From contig JAQFVV010001051.1 of assembly GCA_028023455.1 (NCBI GenBank), forward strand, positions 58,958-122,957: DNA of 64,000 nt. Reading direction: 5' to 3'. Below, piece by piece: positions 13,252 through 23,880 of the stretch. The DNA is from Epiperipatus broadwayi. Taxonomy: Eukaryota > Onychophora > Udeonychophora > Euonychophora > Peripatidae. Within the stretch, counting starts at the first letter, position 1; each line of letters begins with the position of its first letter. The notes under the pieces are model-generated. The model saw nothing but the letters and a program-made list of their open reading frames with translations. It was not told the DNA's origin and did no database searches. A program made the position numbers and the translations under genes.

Positions 13252-13560
13252 ATAAATATGTAGATATATGGATATTTTAGATAAAAATAAAGATAAAGAT
13301 GGGTAGAAAGATATAAATAGATATGTACTTAGATAGCTAGGGAAACTTTCATATAACAGTTATAATCACATAGATAAATAGACAGAAATATGTTAATAGG
13401 TATATAGATAGACAAATAGAGAGAAAGAAACATAGATAGAAAGTTTGACAAAGGGCTAAATAGATAAAAATGAAGATAGTCATATATCTAGGTAGAATGA
13501 TAGATAAATAAAAAATGGATAGAGGGATAGAAAAATAGACAAACTATTAAATAGTCGTGA
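13252..13560. repeat. Degenerate GATA-type microsatellite
   Basis: Right after the 3' LTR the sequence is rich in GATA, AATAGA and GATAGA words with many substitutions. It reads as an old TATC/GATA array. It does not resemble the left flank of the retrotransposon. Confidence 0.7.
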
Positions 13561-14599
13561 CTTTATACTTATAAAGGTATACCTTTATTAAGTTGTAATT
13601 ATTTTACAATTTGTAGCAAATTTAAACTGTTAGTATAATATAATTTAATAGCAAACGATTTTACATCTGAAATTACTCATTAGAAATAATAGAATAAATA
13701 TTTCTGAACTTATTTATAATATCACTTAATGGGTTATCTCATCTTTTTATTAATAATAATTTGTAATAATATAAAAAATATTTTTTCTTTATAATATAGA
13801 ATTAAAAATAAAATAATGCTGATTTTGTTTTTTTGTTGTAAAAAAAAAAGCCCGTATTTAAATAAATATAGACATTACTAAGAAATATTGCAAATGGCAT
13901 TTAATCTTTAATGTTTTTTTTTGCTCAGTGAAAATGACTATAGCATTTTTTAAAGCATTAATCTTTAATTTGATTGACGTGTAAATAATTACAAAAGTGA
14001 CATAAAAAAATAAAATCCTTAAAATATTTAAATCTTTTAACTATTTATGAAAAAATGGACAAATATTTTTTTTAAAAATGGCAATGTAAATTCAATGAGT
14101 TATTTGATTTTTGTACTTAATGTAGATTTAGTGAACAATTGTATTTTATCCGAAGAAAATATTAAAATATCATTATCGGTTATAAATTATACAGGTATAA
14201 AGTGAATAATTTAAGCATTTTTATTGTATTTTTATTACCCTATTTTATGAGATTTATATTATTATGCTAAGCTATTTGCGTAAAACAGAATGATTAACAA
14301 AATAATAGCCGTCTATAATTAAATAATAACTTTTTATTATCATCAATATTAATTTGATATTGTCTTTTATTCTTTTAACATGACTTATTTTAGTATCTCA
14401 ATTTTTAATTTCCATCACGAGCTTTAATAAGCTTGCATACATAATTGAAATTGGATATTTTAGGGTCACATAGTAGATGGATGTCTGAAATATTCAGCAG
14501 CATTAATATGTATTGTCAGAATTTCTTTTTTTTTTCACCATGACTCTTCATAAATTCATGATTGTTCAATCTTAATTAAGAGTATATGAAAGAATATTT
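13561..14599. other. AT-rich intergenic DNA, no gene seen
   Basis: Poly-A/T tracts and short AT words only. No ORF with a recognisable motif and no clear repeat boundary. Confidence 0.6.
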
Positions 14600-14812
14600 A
14601 CACGGAGTCTAAACTTTCCATATAGTAGTGCCATCAATGCAAGACAGAGTAATCAATGGATGCAAGAAGGTTTGTGCATAAAATCTCTATCTAGTACCTA
14701 CTCATCTAATATCCCCAGACAAATTTCTGGCTTGTGCTTTCATCAGTGAGTAGCCATGGATCTGAGCGCAAAATGGTGGTCCTGTGATGTTTAGTGGTTT
14801 AACGAATAATTT
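14600..14812. repeat. Foldback family B, copy 1
   Basis: Shares with the copies at 15160-15450 and 26600-26820 a central block that includes CTAGTACCTACTCATC, ATATCCCCAGAC and CATCAGTGAGTAG, and an outer block with GATGTTTAGTGGTTTA. On the minus strand the centre reads CTACTCA, CTGATGA, a short GC hairpin, GAAA and finally TGAGTAG (14698-14753). A perfect 7-bp outer stem therefore encloses a hammerhead-like core. Confidence 0.7.
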
Positions 14813-15159
14813 ACTAAATACTTTTTGTGCTTCTGCATTATACATTTTTCATGCCTTTAATATTTCTCCAAAACTTCTTGGAAATATATTTAAAATATTA
14901 AATAATAATTTTAATATTTATTGTATACACATGCCCATTGAATTATGTATTGTAATTGTCAGCAATATGTGCCTATTGAGACAACACTTTTGGGTTCCAA
15001 TTTTGTAATGATCAGTCTGTCACATTTGGCTACTGATTTTGCAACAACCTCCTAACACCACATATAACAAACCAATGTAATTTTGTAATGGTCAGGGGAA
15101 TTATCAAGGTTTTAATTGTATAACTAAGAAAATATATAAACCTTACCATTAACACTTAA

Positions 15160-15450
15160 GCCAATAAACATCACATGATCACTATTTCTTATACTTTCTC
15201 TTAACTGCTATTAAAACAGGCAAAACTCTCTATATGTATTGTCACTCAGTGCAAGCCAGAGTAATCAATAATGCTAGAAGGCTTGTGCATAAAATCCCCA
15301 TCTAGTGCCTACTCATCCAATATCCCCAGACTAGTTATGACTTGTGGCCTTCATCAGTGAGGAGCCTTGGATCTGAGAGCACTGCAGCTATTGATTACTC
15401 TGGATTGCACTGAGTGGCAATACATATAGAGAGTTTTGTCTGTTTTCATT
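15160..15450. repeat. Foldback family B, copy 2 with clear terminal inverted repeats
   Basis: The left arm (from about 15211, starting TTAAAACAGGCAAAACTC) and the right arm (ending GAGTTTTGTCTGTTTTCA near 15448) are inverse copies for about 60 bp. Both include GTCACTCAGTGCAA-like sequence. The block to the left of the arm (about 15160-15210) matches the inverted outer end of copy 3. The centre holds the shared block with CTGATGA on the minus strand. No ORF is present, so this is a non-autonomous element. Confidence 0.8.
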
Positions 15451-16492
15451 AACATTTAGTTAGATATCAAAAGATAATTTTATTACAGTCATCTATATTT
15501 AATAACTAAATATTTGTATATTTAAATATGGATTTAACAATCTATATTGAATAAATAACTAAATTTATGTAAATAAACATGTTCATTAAACAATCTAAAG
15601 ATTCTACAGTAATAAATAAATTACATTCAATTCTCTAGAATTCTTTTCTGATGAACATAAAATATATATTAGTAATATGAAGTAATGATAAAATAAAAAA
15701 AATATTAAACAGCGTGATCTAAATTAACAGATATGAAAGGCAAATTAATTTTAATAAAATTAAAATTTTATTTATATTAAAGTAATGATAAGAATAAGAA
15801 TAAAATAAAATGAATAATAAATAATGGGAGTTTTTTCAGTCACAGATTAATTTTTTTAAAAAAAGTGCATCTTTATATGCTATATGTATATTGTGGCTCA
15901 AATATGTTGTTTGTTGCACAATGCTAACATTATTAAAGAAAACTGTTTTAAAATAGGCATAGGATTTGTTTTAATAAAAGTTTAAATATTACGTAATATG
16001 TTTTCTTTAATTTTTAGTATCTATTAATGAAATGCATTATTCTGTGATTATATTTATCTTATGTAAATACAGACATCATATTATCTATAATAGTTGTTTT
16101 TATTCATTATGTTATTATTTCATCATTAATATATAACATAAATATCTTATACATTAAACTCCTGTAATATATTATCATTATAACAATGTGGCTTTGAACT
16201 TGGATGCATTTATATGCAAATACAAAATTATAAGCACTTTGCTGTACTACCTCTAACAATAAATAGGTTTCAAATATCTTAAAAAAATATATAGCCATAG
16301 AAGACTGGAAAATATTTCAAAGTTAAGTAAACATACTATCACCCAAATAAATAATCCAAAATATTAATTATAAACTTGTGAAAATCTTGCATTAAGAATA
16401 AACATTCAGTCATTAAACAATGTTTATATACTAAAATGTAAATATAACTCTATTTTATAAAAATATCCATTTTTCCAAGATCATTTTCCCTT
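15451..16492. other. AT-rich intergenic DNA, no gene seen
   Basis: Simple AT-rich sequence with A/T tracts. Short chance frames only. Confidence 0.6.
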
Positions 16493-16705
16493 AACCTTTT
16501 AACGGCTGATTTTTTTATTTGCTGAGTGAGGTAAAACTCTAAATTTTTAATTGGTCAATTCACAAACTTAATGATCAAATGAACAAAATATATTCATCTT
16601 TTTAATATTATATTCACTTTAGTTTTATTTGTAAAAAGTATATTAATAATTTGTCAGATTACGAAAGTGAATGAAAGTTTTTTCAAAAATAAATTTTGAT
16701 TTATA
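16493..16705. repeat. Dispersed repeat C, copy 1
   Basis: About 200 bp that recurs at 18125-18325. Shared words include AACCTTTTAA, ATTGGTCAATT, TTTAATATTATATTCA, TTAATAATTTGTCAGATTA and TTTTTTCAAAAATAAATTT. It has no coding potential. Its origin is unknown. Confidence 0.7.
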
Positions 16706-18124
16706 ATTAGAAAAATATTTGATAGTGGCAGAAATTAAAAGAAACATCACTCACCAACCAAAAAGATTTGTGACATCATGATTTCTTTCCACTTTTATGT
16801 TGCGATAAATAAATAATTCTTGCTAATCTTAACTATTTTTCTAAAATAATTTTATTTTTAGCATATTTTATCTAAATAATTTATAATTTGTCAAAAAATA
16901 CTGGTAAAATGGTCTAAAACATTTGTTTATTATTTTTGAAATAAAATAAAAACAGATCATAACTCTTTACTTTTTGGCAGCCATTTTCTTTGTTGTCAAA
17001 ATTTAATAGCCAATCAGATTTAAGAAGAGGTGTTATTTTTTCTTTGTTTGATGTATAAGGTCATTTTTATTGATTTTTTACTTGTAAAATAATTCAAAAG
17101 AGGGCAGCATCTTACAGAACTTTTTTTAATCTTTAAAATGAGCATAAAATCATAATCGTAATATGAAAAGTGACCTATTTAGAGTGACGTCAAGCCACTT
17201 CACTTTTAAACTGTCACTGCTTATTTTTCTGAAAAATAACCAAAATTGTTCTTTTTTTTATTTTATATTTTTATAGCACTTATCTATGTACAGTTGAGAA
17301 AATTCTGTGTGAGAATTATTTATAATTTAATAGATCATAATTAACACTAGTTTTGTGCAGACTTAACAGAAACATTTGTACTAATAATTATTTATCAAGA
17401 TCATATGAAAAAAAAAATATTATTGTTTATAAAAAAAAACTATGGATATGATGATGGAAAAAATGAATGCAGACATATATATATATATATGATATCACGT
17501 GTCTCAAAATATATCAAAAAATGCTTATTTATTTATCGAAATACATTTATCAAGTTTTGAATCATATATATTCTAAAACCTAAAATGTAATTTGTAAAAA
17601 AAATATAATAGATATTGAAATCAAGCATTTACAAGTAAGAAAAACATCACGTGATTTTGAAAATTTTCAGTTGATAAAATGTTGCTGCAAACATCACGTG
17701 ATTTTCAAAATTTTCATTTGCAAATAGATAGAAAGTCAAAGAACATATTTTTATAGAAATATTTTATAGAAATAAATCATAAATAATTATTATAACTTAC
17801 TAATTGCAAGAATAATGGGATTTGGAATTCAAAAATAAAATTTCTGGGATAAAGACTAGAACTAGCTCTCTGGACTGCCTGGGAAAAAAGTGAATATGGG
17901 GTGGTCCATTAGCTTCCAGGGAAAATCAAATAAATTATTTATTATTACTGCTATCTACATGAAACTTTAGAAATTAATATGTGAATATTCTATGCATGTG
18001 CTAAAATCGAATAATGAACTTTTTCATGTAAAACAGCTGAATAGTGTCAATCAAACGATTTAACTCATTTGCTATGACATGGGACAGGTGGCACTACTGT
18101 GAATCATCTCGTAAGGATCTACTA
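16706..18124. other. AT-rich DNA with a short direct repeat around CACGTG
   Basis: No gene seen. Near 17643 and again near 17691 the sequence AACATCACGTGATTTT occurs, about 48 bp apart and followed by similar TTTTCA(G/T)TTG stretches. A third CACGTG lies near 17496. This may be a local duplication. Confidence 0.55.
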
Positions 18125-18325
18125 AAAGGTAACCTTTTAATGGGTACAATTTCCTATTGGCCTACTAAATTAACATTGTAAACTTTTGATTGGTCAATTA
18201 CAGAATCAGCAGTAAAATATATAAAACTTTTAATATTATATTCATTTTAGTTTCGTTTGTAAATTGCAAATTAATAATTTGTCAGATTATAAAAATGATC
18301 TAAAGTTTTTTCAAAAATAAATTTC
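18125..18325. repeat. Dispersed repeat C, copy 2
   Basis: Second copy of the repeat at 16493-16705. It ends exactly where the open frames of the unplaced retroelement fragment begin (18327), so it may belong to that element's untranslated region. Confidence 0.65.
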
Positions 18326-18326
18326 T

Positions 18327-19395
18327 ATGCTGGCTGAGGAGTTCCACATGCTGCAATGTGCTAGACCAGCCAAACAAAAATCAAGAAAGATAAATAAAGA
18401 GATCCAGAAAGACAGTAATCTACTAGTCAAAAAGAAAGATGCAGAGGATTCACAAGGAGAATACACAGGATCTGATGGTTCAGATAATGCACAGGCAATG
18501 GAAAAAAAAAGAACTGACAGAAAGGAAGGTTCAGTAGGCCTATTGAAGGGCTGCTTTGGAAGCTCATGGGATTCACTCACTCAGTTCAATTGTCAATCTG
18601 ATAGATTAAAGCCCAGGGAACAGGTTTTGAATATTAGTTCAGATGATCTGACTTGTTCTGACATGGATCCTGGCAATGTTGGTCCAAATTGGGAGAGTAT
18701 GCAAAATGCTATCTCTTCCTCTTTACATTGATGAGAGATGGTGATAGTTATAAAGGCATAGGCCAGTAGCATTGGATTGGCTTGATCATCCTTTACTAAC
18801 TGGATGGATAGGATCCATGATATCTGATGTTAATAATTACATCCAAATAAACCCACAAACTTTCTTAAAGAAGGTATCTTTCTGGGAAGCTTATAAGCAA
18901 ACACAAAATGAGAATGGGCTTGCTACCATGTTCATTCAGATAACAAACAATATAATGATCGCTGGGTTAAATTACACTTGGAGGTGCTCCCAACAAATCA
19001 ATTTATTGTTATTAAAAGGGGATTTTCTAAGTTGGACCCAAACTGCCAGTTATGTTAAAAGGTTGAAGAGACAATGATGCATACACTATTTTGGTGTGAT
19101 GGACTAAAGATTCTTAGAGATATAATCCATGCTATTGATAGATTGTCCCCCCTCACTGCAATTGAAGATTGCATCAGGAAGGGACTCTTCCTACTGGTTA
19201 GGCTTTCTAAATGTCTATTATTTACTGTTTGAATAATCAGGTGCACACTTGTATTTGATCAGTGGATGAATAAGAATGCTCATCTTTTCTTTGATTTAAT
19301 TAAGAAATTACAACAAAGAGACAAGAAGCTTGCCCTTATAGACATTTATAAAAACATGTGGAATTTGATTGCTCTTCTAACTAATATCTAGGTTG
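18327..19395 (+). pseudogene. Unplaced retroelement fragment with zinc-binding C-terminal block
   Basis: Two plus-strand frames (134 codons from 18327, 101 codons from 18772) and a continued, stop-containing reading to 19395 have a less AT-biased composition than their surroundings. The first has the start EEFHMLQC, which could be the rest of a zinc knuckle, then a Lys/Ser/Asp-rich stretch. The region near 19040-19100 reads PNCQLC, a stop, KVEET and HTLFWCDGL. This is a Cys-x2-Cys ... His-x4-Cys arrangement like the zinc-binding domain at the C terminus of several LINE reverse transcriptases. The parts could be the 5' and 3' ends of one deleted LINE. I see no reverse transcriptase core, and the family is not identified. 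Confidence 0.5.
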
Positions 19396-19587
19396 GTGAA
19401 TCATAAAAGACATAAGAACTCTAATCATTATTTTGATAAAATCTTTTGTAATCCTTAGTATATAATAAAAATGTTGTTGTTTTTTTAAAAAAAATTTTTG
19501 TATATGTAATAAAAAATAATGATAATAATATTTCAAAAAGTAAAATTGAGAAGTAGTATAAACTAGAAATGTATCATTTTATATAAA

Positions 19588-19623
<36 letters not shown>

Positions 19624-19898
19624 TGTAAATATCGATAAATCTATCTATATTTTAAAAATCATTTGTTATTAAAAAATATCTTTGATTTGATGTTTATATA
19701 TAGAATATTATTATTGTTTATGGTTATTACCAATAGTTGTCTGGATTTATTATTTTATTTATTTGTTGAGGTACATCGCTGTGAATATTTAATTGTTATT
19801 ATTTTTAATGATGAGATTTTTAATGGTAATAGTGACGTGCTTTAATTATTATAAATAAATAGAGACATATAAATTGTTGATTATAAAAATGATTATTA
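19396..19898. other. AT-rich DNA with a small CA/TA microsatellite
   Basis: A (CA)n-(TA)n tract lies at about 19589-19622. The rest is AT-rich with no gene. Confidence 0.6.
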
Positions 19899-20219
19899 AT
19901 AATAAATTGAAAGTATGCTAGCCTTTCTCACATGCGCAATTATAACAGAGAAAGCCAATCAGATTTTAAACAGATATCTAATAAATAATCAAGCTTAGAC
20001 ATGAGACAGAGATTTTGATAGAAAAGGTTGATACCAACCTTTTCTAAACTTAACTTATATATATATAAGTTTAGAAAAGGTTGGTATCAACCTTTTCTAT
20101 CAAAATCTCTGTCTCGTGTCTAAGCTCAATTATTTATTAGATATCTGTTTAAAATCTGATTGGCTTTCTCGGTTATAATTGCGCATGTGAGAAAGGCTAG
20201 CATACTTTCAATTTATTAT
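19899..20219. repeat. 321-bp near-perfect palindrome (foldback element)
   Basis: Two arms of about 155 bp are inverse copies with few mismatches, centred near 20059 on a short TA run. The left arm has an extra AACTT near the centre. The arms start and end with AATAAATTGAAAGTATGC and its complement. Inside each arm AAAAGGTTG and CAACCTTTT flank GTAT, so a second, smaller palindrome is nested in each arm. There is no ORF. It looks like a foldback or MITE-type element, or a head-to-head insertion of one unit. Confidence 0.9.
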
Positions 20220-20389
20220 CAATTTTCAACATGCGATTTAGATAAATATTGTTTACAAACGTTGCTGCTATGAAAATTGTGGTATAGTAAATCTGAGATT
20301 TCGTGCCGTAATATATTATATTTATAACACAATGAATGATAATTGTATTTGTTTATATATTTAAAGCTTTCGGGCTAAGATGCTTAAGA

Positions 20390-20605
20390 CTGGCTTATAT
20401 ATATAAAAGTTAAGTTTAGAAAAGGTTGGTATCAACCTTTTCTATCAAAATCTCTGTCTCGTGTCTAAGCTTGATTATTTATTAGATATATGTTTAAAAT
20501 CTGATTGGCTTTCTCTGTTATAATTGTGCATGTGAGAAAGGCTAGCATATTTTAAATTTATTATCAATTTTCAACATGCAATTTAGATAAATATTGTTTA
20601 AAAAA
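20390..20605 (+). repeat. Third, single-arm copy of the palindrome unit
   Basis: Repeats the right arm of the 19899-20219 palindrome and about 40 bp beyond it (TTATCAATTTTCAACATGC then AATATTGTTT), about 335 bp downstream in the same orientation. Differences are few (for example TGCGCATG to TGTGCATG). This shows that the unit is larger than the arm and can occur alone. Confidence 0.85.
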
Positions 20606-22375
20606 GATTATTTTATTTGTAGTGATTATTAAAACAATGCAATGTTATTATTTATGTATATATATATATATATATATTTTTAAAGCTGTCAAATAAATTT
20701 TCAATTTAATATTTTTTATATGATTGGTATTTTTTTTTTTTTGAATGTTAATTGTATAAAAGAAAACATATGTAACAATGGTTTTCAAAAACTGTGCATT
20801 CTGTGGCATATAGAAAACAACAACAGCAGCAACAAAAGAAGCCATCATTATTGATATAGTTATTAAAAAAACTGAAGGATAAAATTAGTTGTACTTTGTT
20901 TCTTTGAAATTGCCATTCTTAAGAATAATTAAATAAGATAAATTACTATAGTAAACACATAAACCATGACTGGCTAATATATATCTATCACAGCCAGGGG
21001 GCTGTGCTATTTCTTTTCTTTTATCCCAATGCAGTTTAAAAAGAAAAACTAGGCAAATTTCAACACATGAATTTCACAGCGTCTGAAGCTGAAATTTGAT
21101 ATAGCTATCTGGAATTTATAATGGTAAATCTAATAACAATCTGGAAGTAACTGAAATTAGTTAATATATTGGATTCAACATGTCAATTATTATTTGTTTT
21201 TTCAAGGAGAGAAATCTTTAAAAAAAGGGAAATATATATATATATGTGCTTGGAAACCGATAATTTTCTCTAACATGCTATTTCTTCAATTTATCCTTGG
21301 CTAGAATGCATTCTAATATTAAAAAAATATAAGAGAATACAACAACAGAACAAGTTGATTTTGAAAAAAAAATGAACAAGTTAAACCTTAAAAAAAGGTA
21401 ATAAATATATATTTTTGAGATCAATATTTTTTTTTTTTTACTTTTCTTTTAAATTAGAAAGCATCTTGTTTTCTAAAACAAACAAACATTTAACAAATGT
21501 CAAAGTTAACACTTAAGTAATTTAAAACTTTAAAGTATAGTGTATAAGTTTGGGTTGAATACGGGTTGTTACATATATATTAATAAGTGAAATTTATATT
21601 CGCAAATTTTATTATAAAAATTATTCACTTATCTATTTATCTATTTTCATTTTTTTTTACTTCATATAATAATTCTTATGCAGACCTAAACAATAATTTA
21701 TATATTTGATGTATATAATATTCTTTTTTTTTTAATTTTGAATATTTGGAAAATTATAAATATGGATTTCTGTTTATATTAATGCATACTTGTTGAGCAC
21801 AAATATGTCTTTATCTATTTCATATATATACTTATTACAAGTATATATGTATATATTTTTTTGTATTTGGGTTTGTATTTGAAAACTATTTAAAACACTG
21901 ATACTACCTAAAATCAAATCATAATATAGAAATAAAGGATGTACTATTTGTTTTATAAGTAATGCCTTTGTAATTTATTTGGAAGAGTATTAGTATTTTA
22001 TTCTTATTTTTCTTTTAGTGCCAAAGTCATTATGAAATTAATTGAATTCACAATTTCATGGAGAATAACTTCATATTTCACTTATTATTTAGTCTTTAGG
22101 TCACTTACACACATTAATGTTCATTGATATGTTTAGATATACATTAGTTTACTTATTGGATGCATATATTAGTTTTAATAGAATTCCATTTGTTTCTGAT
22201 ATATATTTTGTTAGTTAGTCATATCAATCCTAAGAATAAATTATAATAATAGGTCTCATTATTGCACTGTGTGATTTTGGATTTATTTCATGTATAGCTA
22301 GCTGGAAGGGCATATAAACAATTTATTTAAATATAACTGGGATAATTTTATCTTTCTTCATTTAAATTATACAAT
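20606..22375. other. AT-rich intergenic DNA
   Basis: TA dinucleotide runs (about 20658-20679) and poly-A/T tracts. A small perfect hairpin, CACAGCC-AGGG-GGCTGTG, lies at 20989-21006. No gene seen. Confidence 0.6.
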
Positions 22376-22886
22376 CTATTATATTTGGCATTCTCAACAA
22401 TTGGATTTATTTAGATTGTTAAGGTCTTTCTTTATGTATATGATGTGCTATGTTTATATTATTTAACTTGGATGATAAATACGTTCTACTACATTTGGCA
22501 CCATCAACAAGCAGACATGATTAATTAAGGACTGTTGCTAGTTGTTTCATTATATTTGATGCCTAAAATGTGAGATTTGATTCATTATGATTTGTTTATG
22601 AGGATATAGCAATCGTGATTCCACTACATTTGGCTTTCCCAATGATTGGGCCATTTCAATTGTGGATAGGCATTCCATTACATTGTGGAAACAACATTTG
22701 AGGTCTTCTTTCTTCATATGTGTATTTTTGTTTGAGATCATTTAGATTACATATATTCCATTATATTTGTCATCCAAAGTTTGGAGCATTATTTTCTTTT
22801 CATATGTTGACGTTCCATTACATTTAATGCCACAACGTGGTCAGCATAATATGTTTATATATATACGTTCCATTACAATATATATA
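22376..22886 (+). repeat. Decayed tandem array of TTCCATTACATTTGGC units
   Basis: A motif close to TTCCATTACATTTGGC, often followed by a short C/A-rich stretch such as CACAACGTGG, starts at 22376, 22494, 22546, 22619, 22673, 22756, 22813 and 22868. Most spacings are 54-83 bp. It resembles an LTR end followed by a tRNA-Lys-type primer-binding site (TGGCGCCCAACGTGGGG), copied repeatedly and then mutated. The resemblance is by eye. Confidence 0.55.
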
Positions 22887-23305
22887 TATATTAAAATCAT
22901 TAGAAATCATTTATAGAGAATCATTGCTTAATGCAATAAAAAATAAGCTCGGGTTTAAAAAATATCATAGCATAGGAGTTCATATTTAGTTATATAAGAT
23001 ATTGATAAATAAGATTTATATTTTGCATTGAATATGTAGAGTATAAAAAATCTTTGACTCTTTAAGCTTTTTGTTGTGGTTTCATGCTACATACAAATCA
23101 TTATCAAATTCTGAAAAATATTGTCAAAATACAGCAAGAAGGTTGACATTAGTAAAAAGATATATTTGGGTGATGCTATTTTTTTTTTCTTTTTAAGGGA
23201 ATAGGTTTTTTGATTAAATTACAAAACAAAAAATGTTTTTACAAATAACAATTTATAAATTGCAGAAAAAGTTCTAGAAACAAATACTAAGCTTACTCAA
23301 TAAAT
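22887..23305. other. AT-rich DNA, no gene seen
   Basis: Poly-A/T-rich sequence without ORFs or clear repeats. Confidence 0.6.
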
Positions 23306-23420
23306 TAAATGTTAAGAATTGTAAATATGTTGGAGAAATTAATATAAATGTAAAAATATCATAGAATCAAATTTAAATGGAAGTTCTTTTATAGAAATAA
23401 CTTAATATTAAAAGAATGCT
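23306..23420 (+). pseudogene. Highly decayed RTE LINE scrap
   Basis: The stretch with GTTAAGAATTGTAAATATG, then CATAGAATCAAATTTAAATGG and AGAAATAACTTAATATTAAAAG aligns by eye to RTE sequence near 50300-50420 (GTTAACAGTTACAAATA, CATAGAATTAAACTTGG, AGAAATAACTTGATACTAAAAG). It is about 115 bp long and has no open frame. Confidence 0.65.
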
Positions 23421-23429
23421 TTATGTATT

Positions 23430-23690
23430 GTTTTCCTGACGGTTTGTGATGATGGTATTTTAGTTGTATTTATATATTGGATTATTTTCATCATCTACTA
23501 ATAAATATTAAATGTCTTTAAAAAAATTAACTTTATTTAAATCCTCCAATTACATTCAGCTGTTACTAATAGCATGCAAGTTAGTGCATGCACATTTTGA
23601 GAGATATCATTCTATTTTTTTCAAGTGTTTCTGACCTGACCAGTAACAATACTCACATGAGAATATAATCTGAACTCTTAGATTCTTGAA
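23430..23690 (-). repeat. SINE-like / PLE-tail unit, minus orientation
   Basis: On the minus strand it carries the same tail as the PLE at 28-30 kb: GGTCAGGTCAGAAACA-like sequence, then TAACAGCTGAATGTA, AAAGACATTTAATA and a (A/G)ATGATGAAAATAATCC end. The tRNA-like head is degraded. It lies head-to-head with the next unit. Confidence 0.7.
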
Positions 23691-23880
23691 TAATGGCAGG
23701 ATGGTTCAGTTGGTTAGAGAATTATCTTAAAATTTAATATTCAAGGATGTAAAGGTCTAGGTTCAATTCCCATGCTAGTATGCATTAGTCAGATCACCAA
23801 CATGTGAAGAAGAGAAAAAAGTAATACCTCCAGAAACATTTTGCATATATTAACCAATGTACACGTAGACAATCCCAATA
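23691..23880 (+). repeat. SINE-like unit with tRNA-like head, plus orientation
   Basis: It has a box A-like TGGTTCAGTTGGTTAGAG at 23702-23719 and a box B-like GGTTCAATTCC at 23760-23770, as in the internal RNA polymerase III promoter of tRNA-derived SINEs. A body follows with TGAAGAAGAG, AATACCTCC and GAAACATT, shared with the PLE tail. It is not an intact tRNA gene, because no complete cloverleaf can be folded. Confidence 0.75.

Noticed and set aside
17643-17715. Regulatory E-box pair (CACGTG)
   Set aside because: The duplicated flanks show a local sequence duplication. No promoter or gene lies nearby, so a regulatory call is not supported.
23702-23770. Possible tRNA gene
   Set aside because: Box A and box B are present, but no acceptor or anticodon stems pair. 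It is a SINE-type tRNA-like head.
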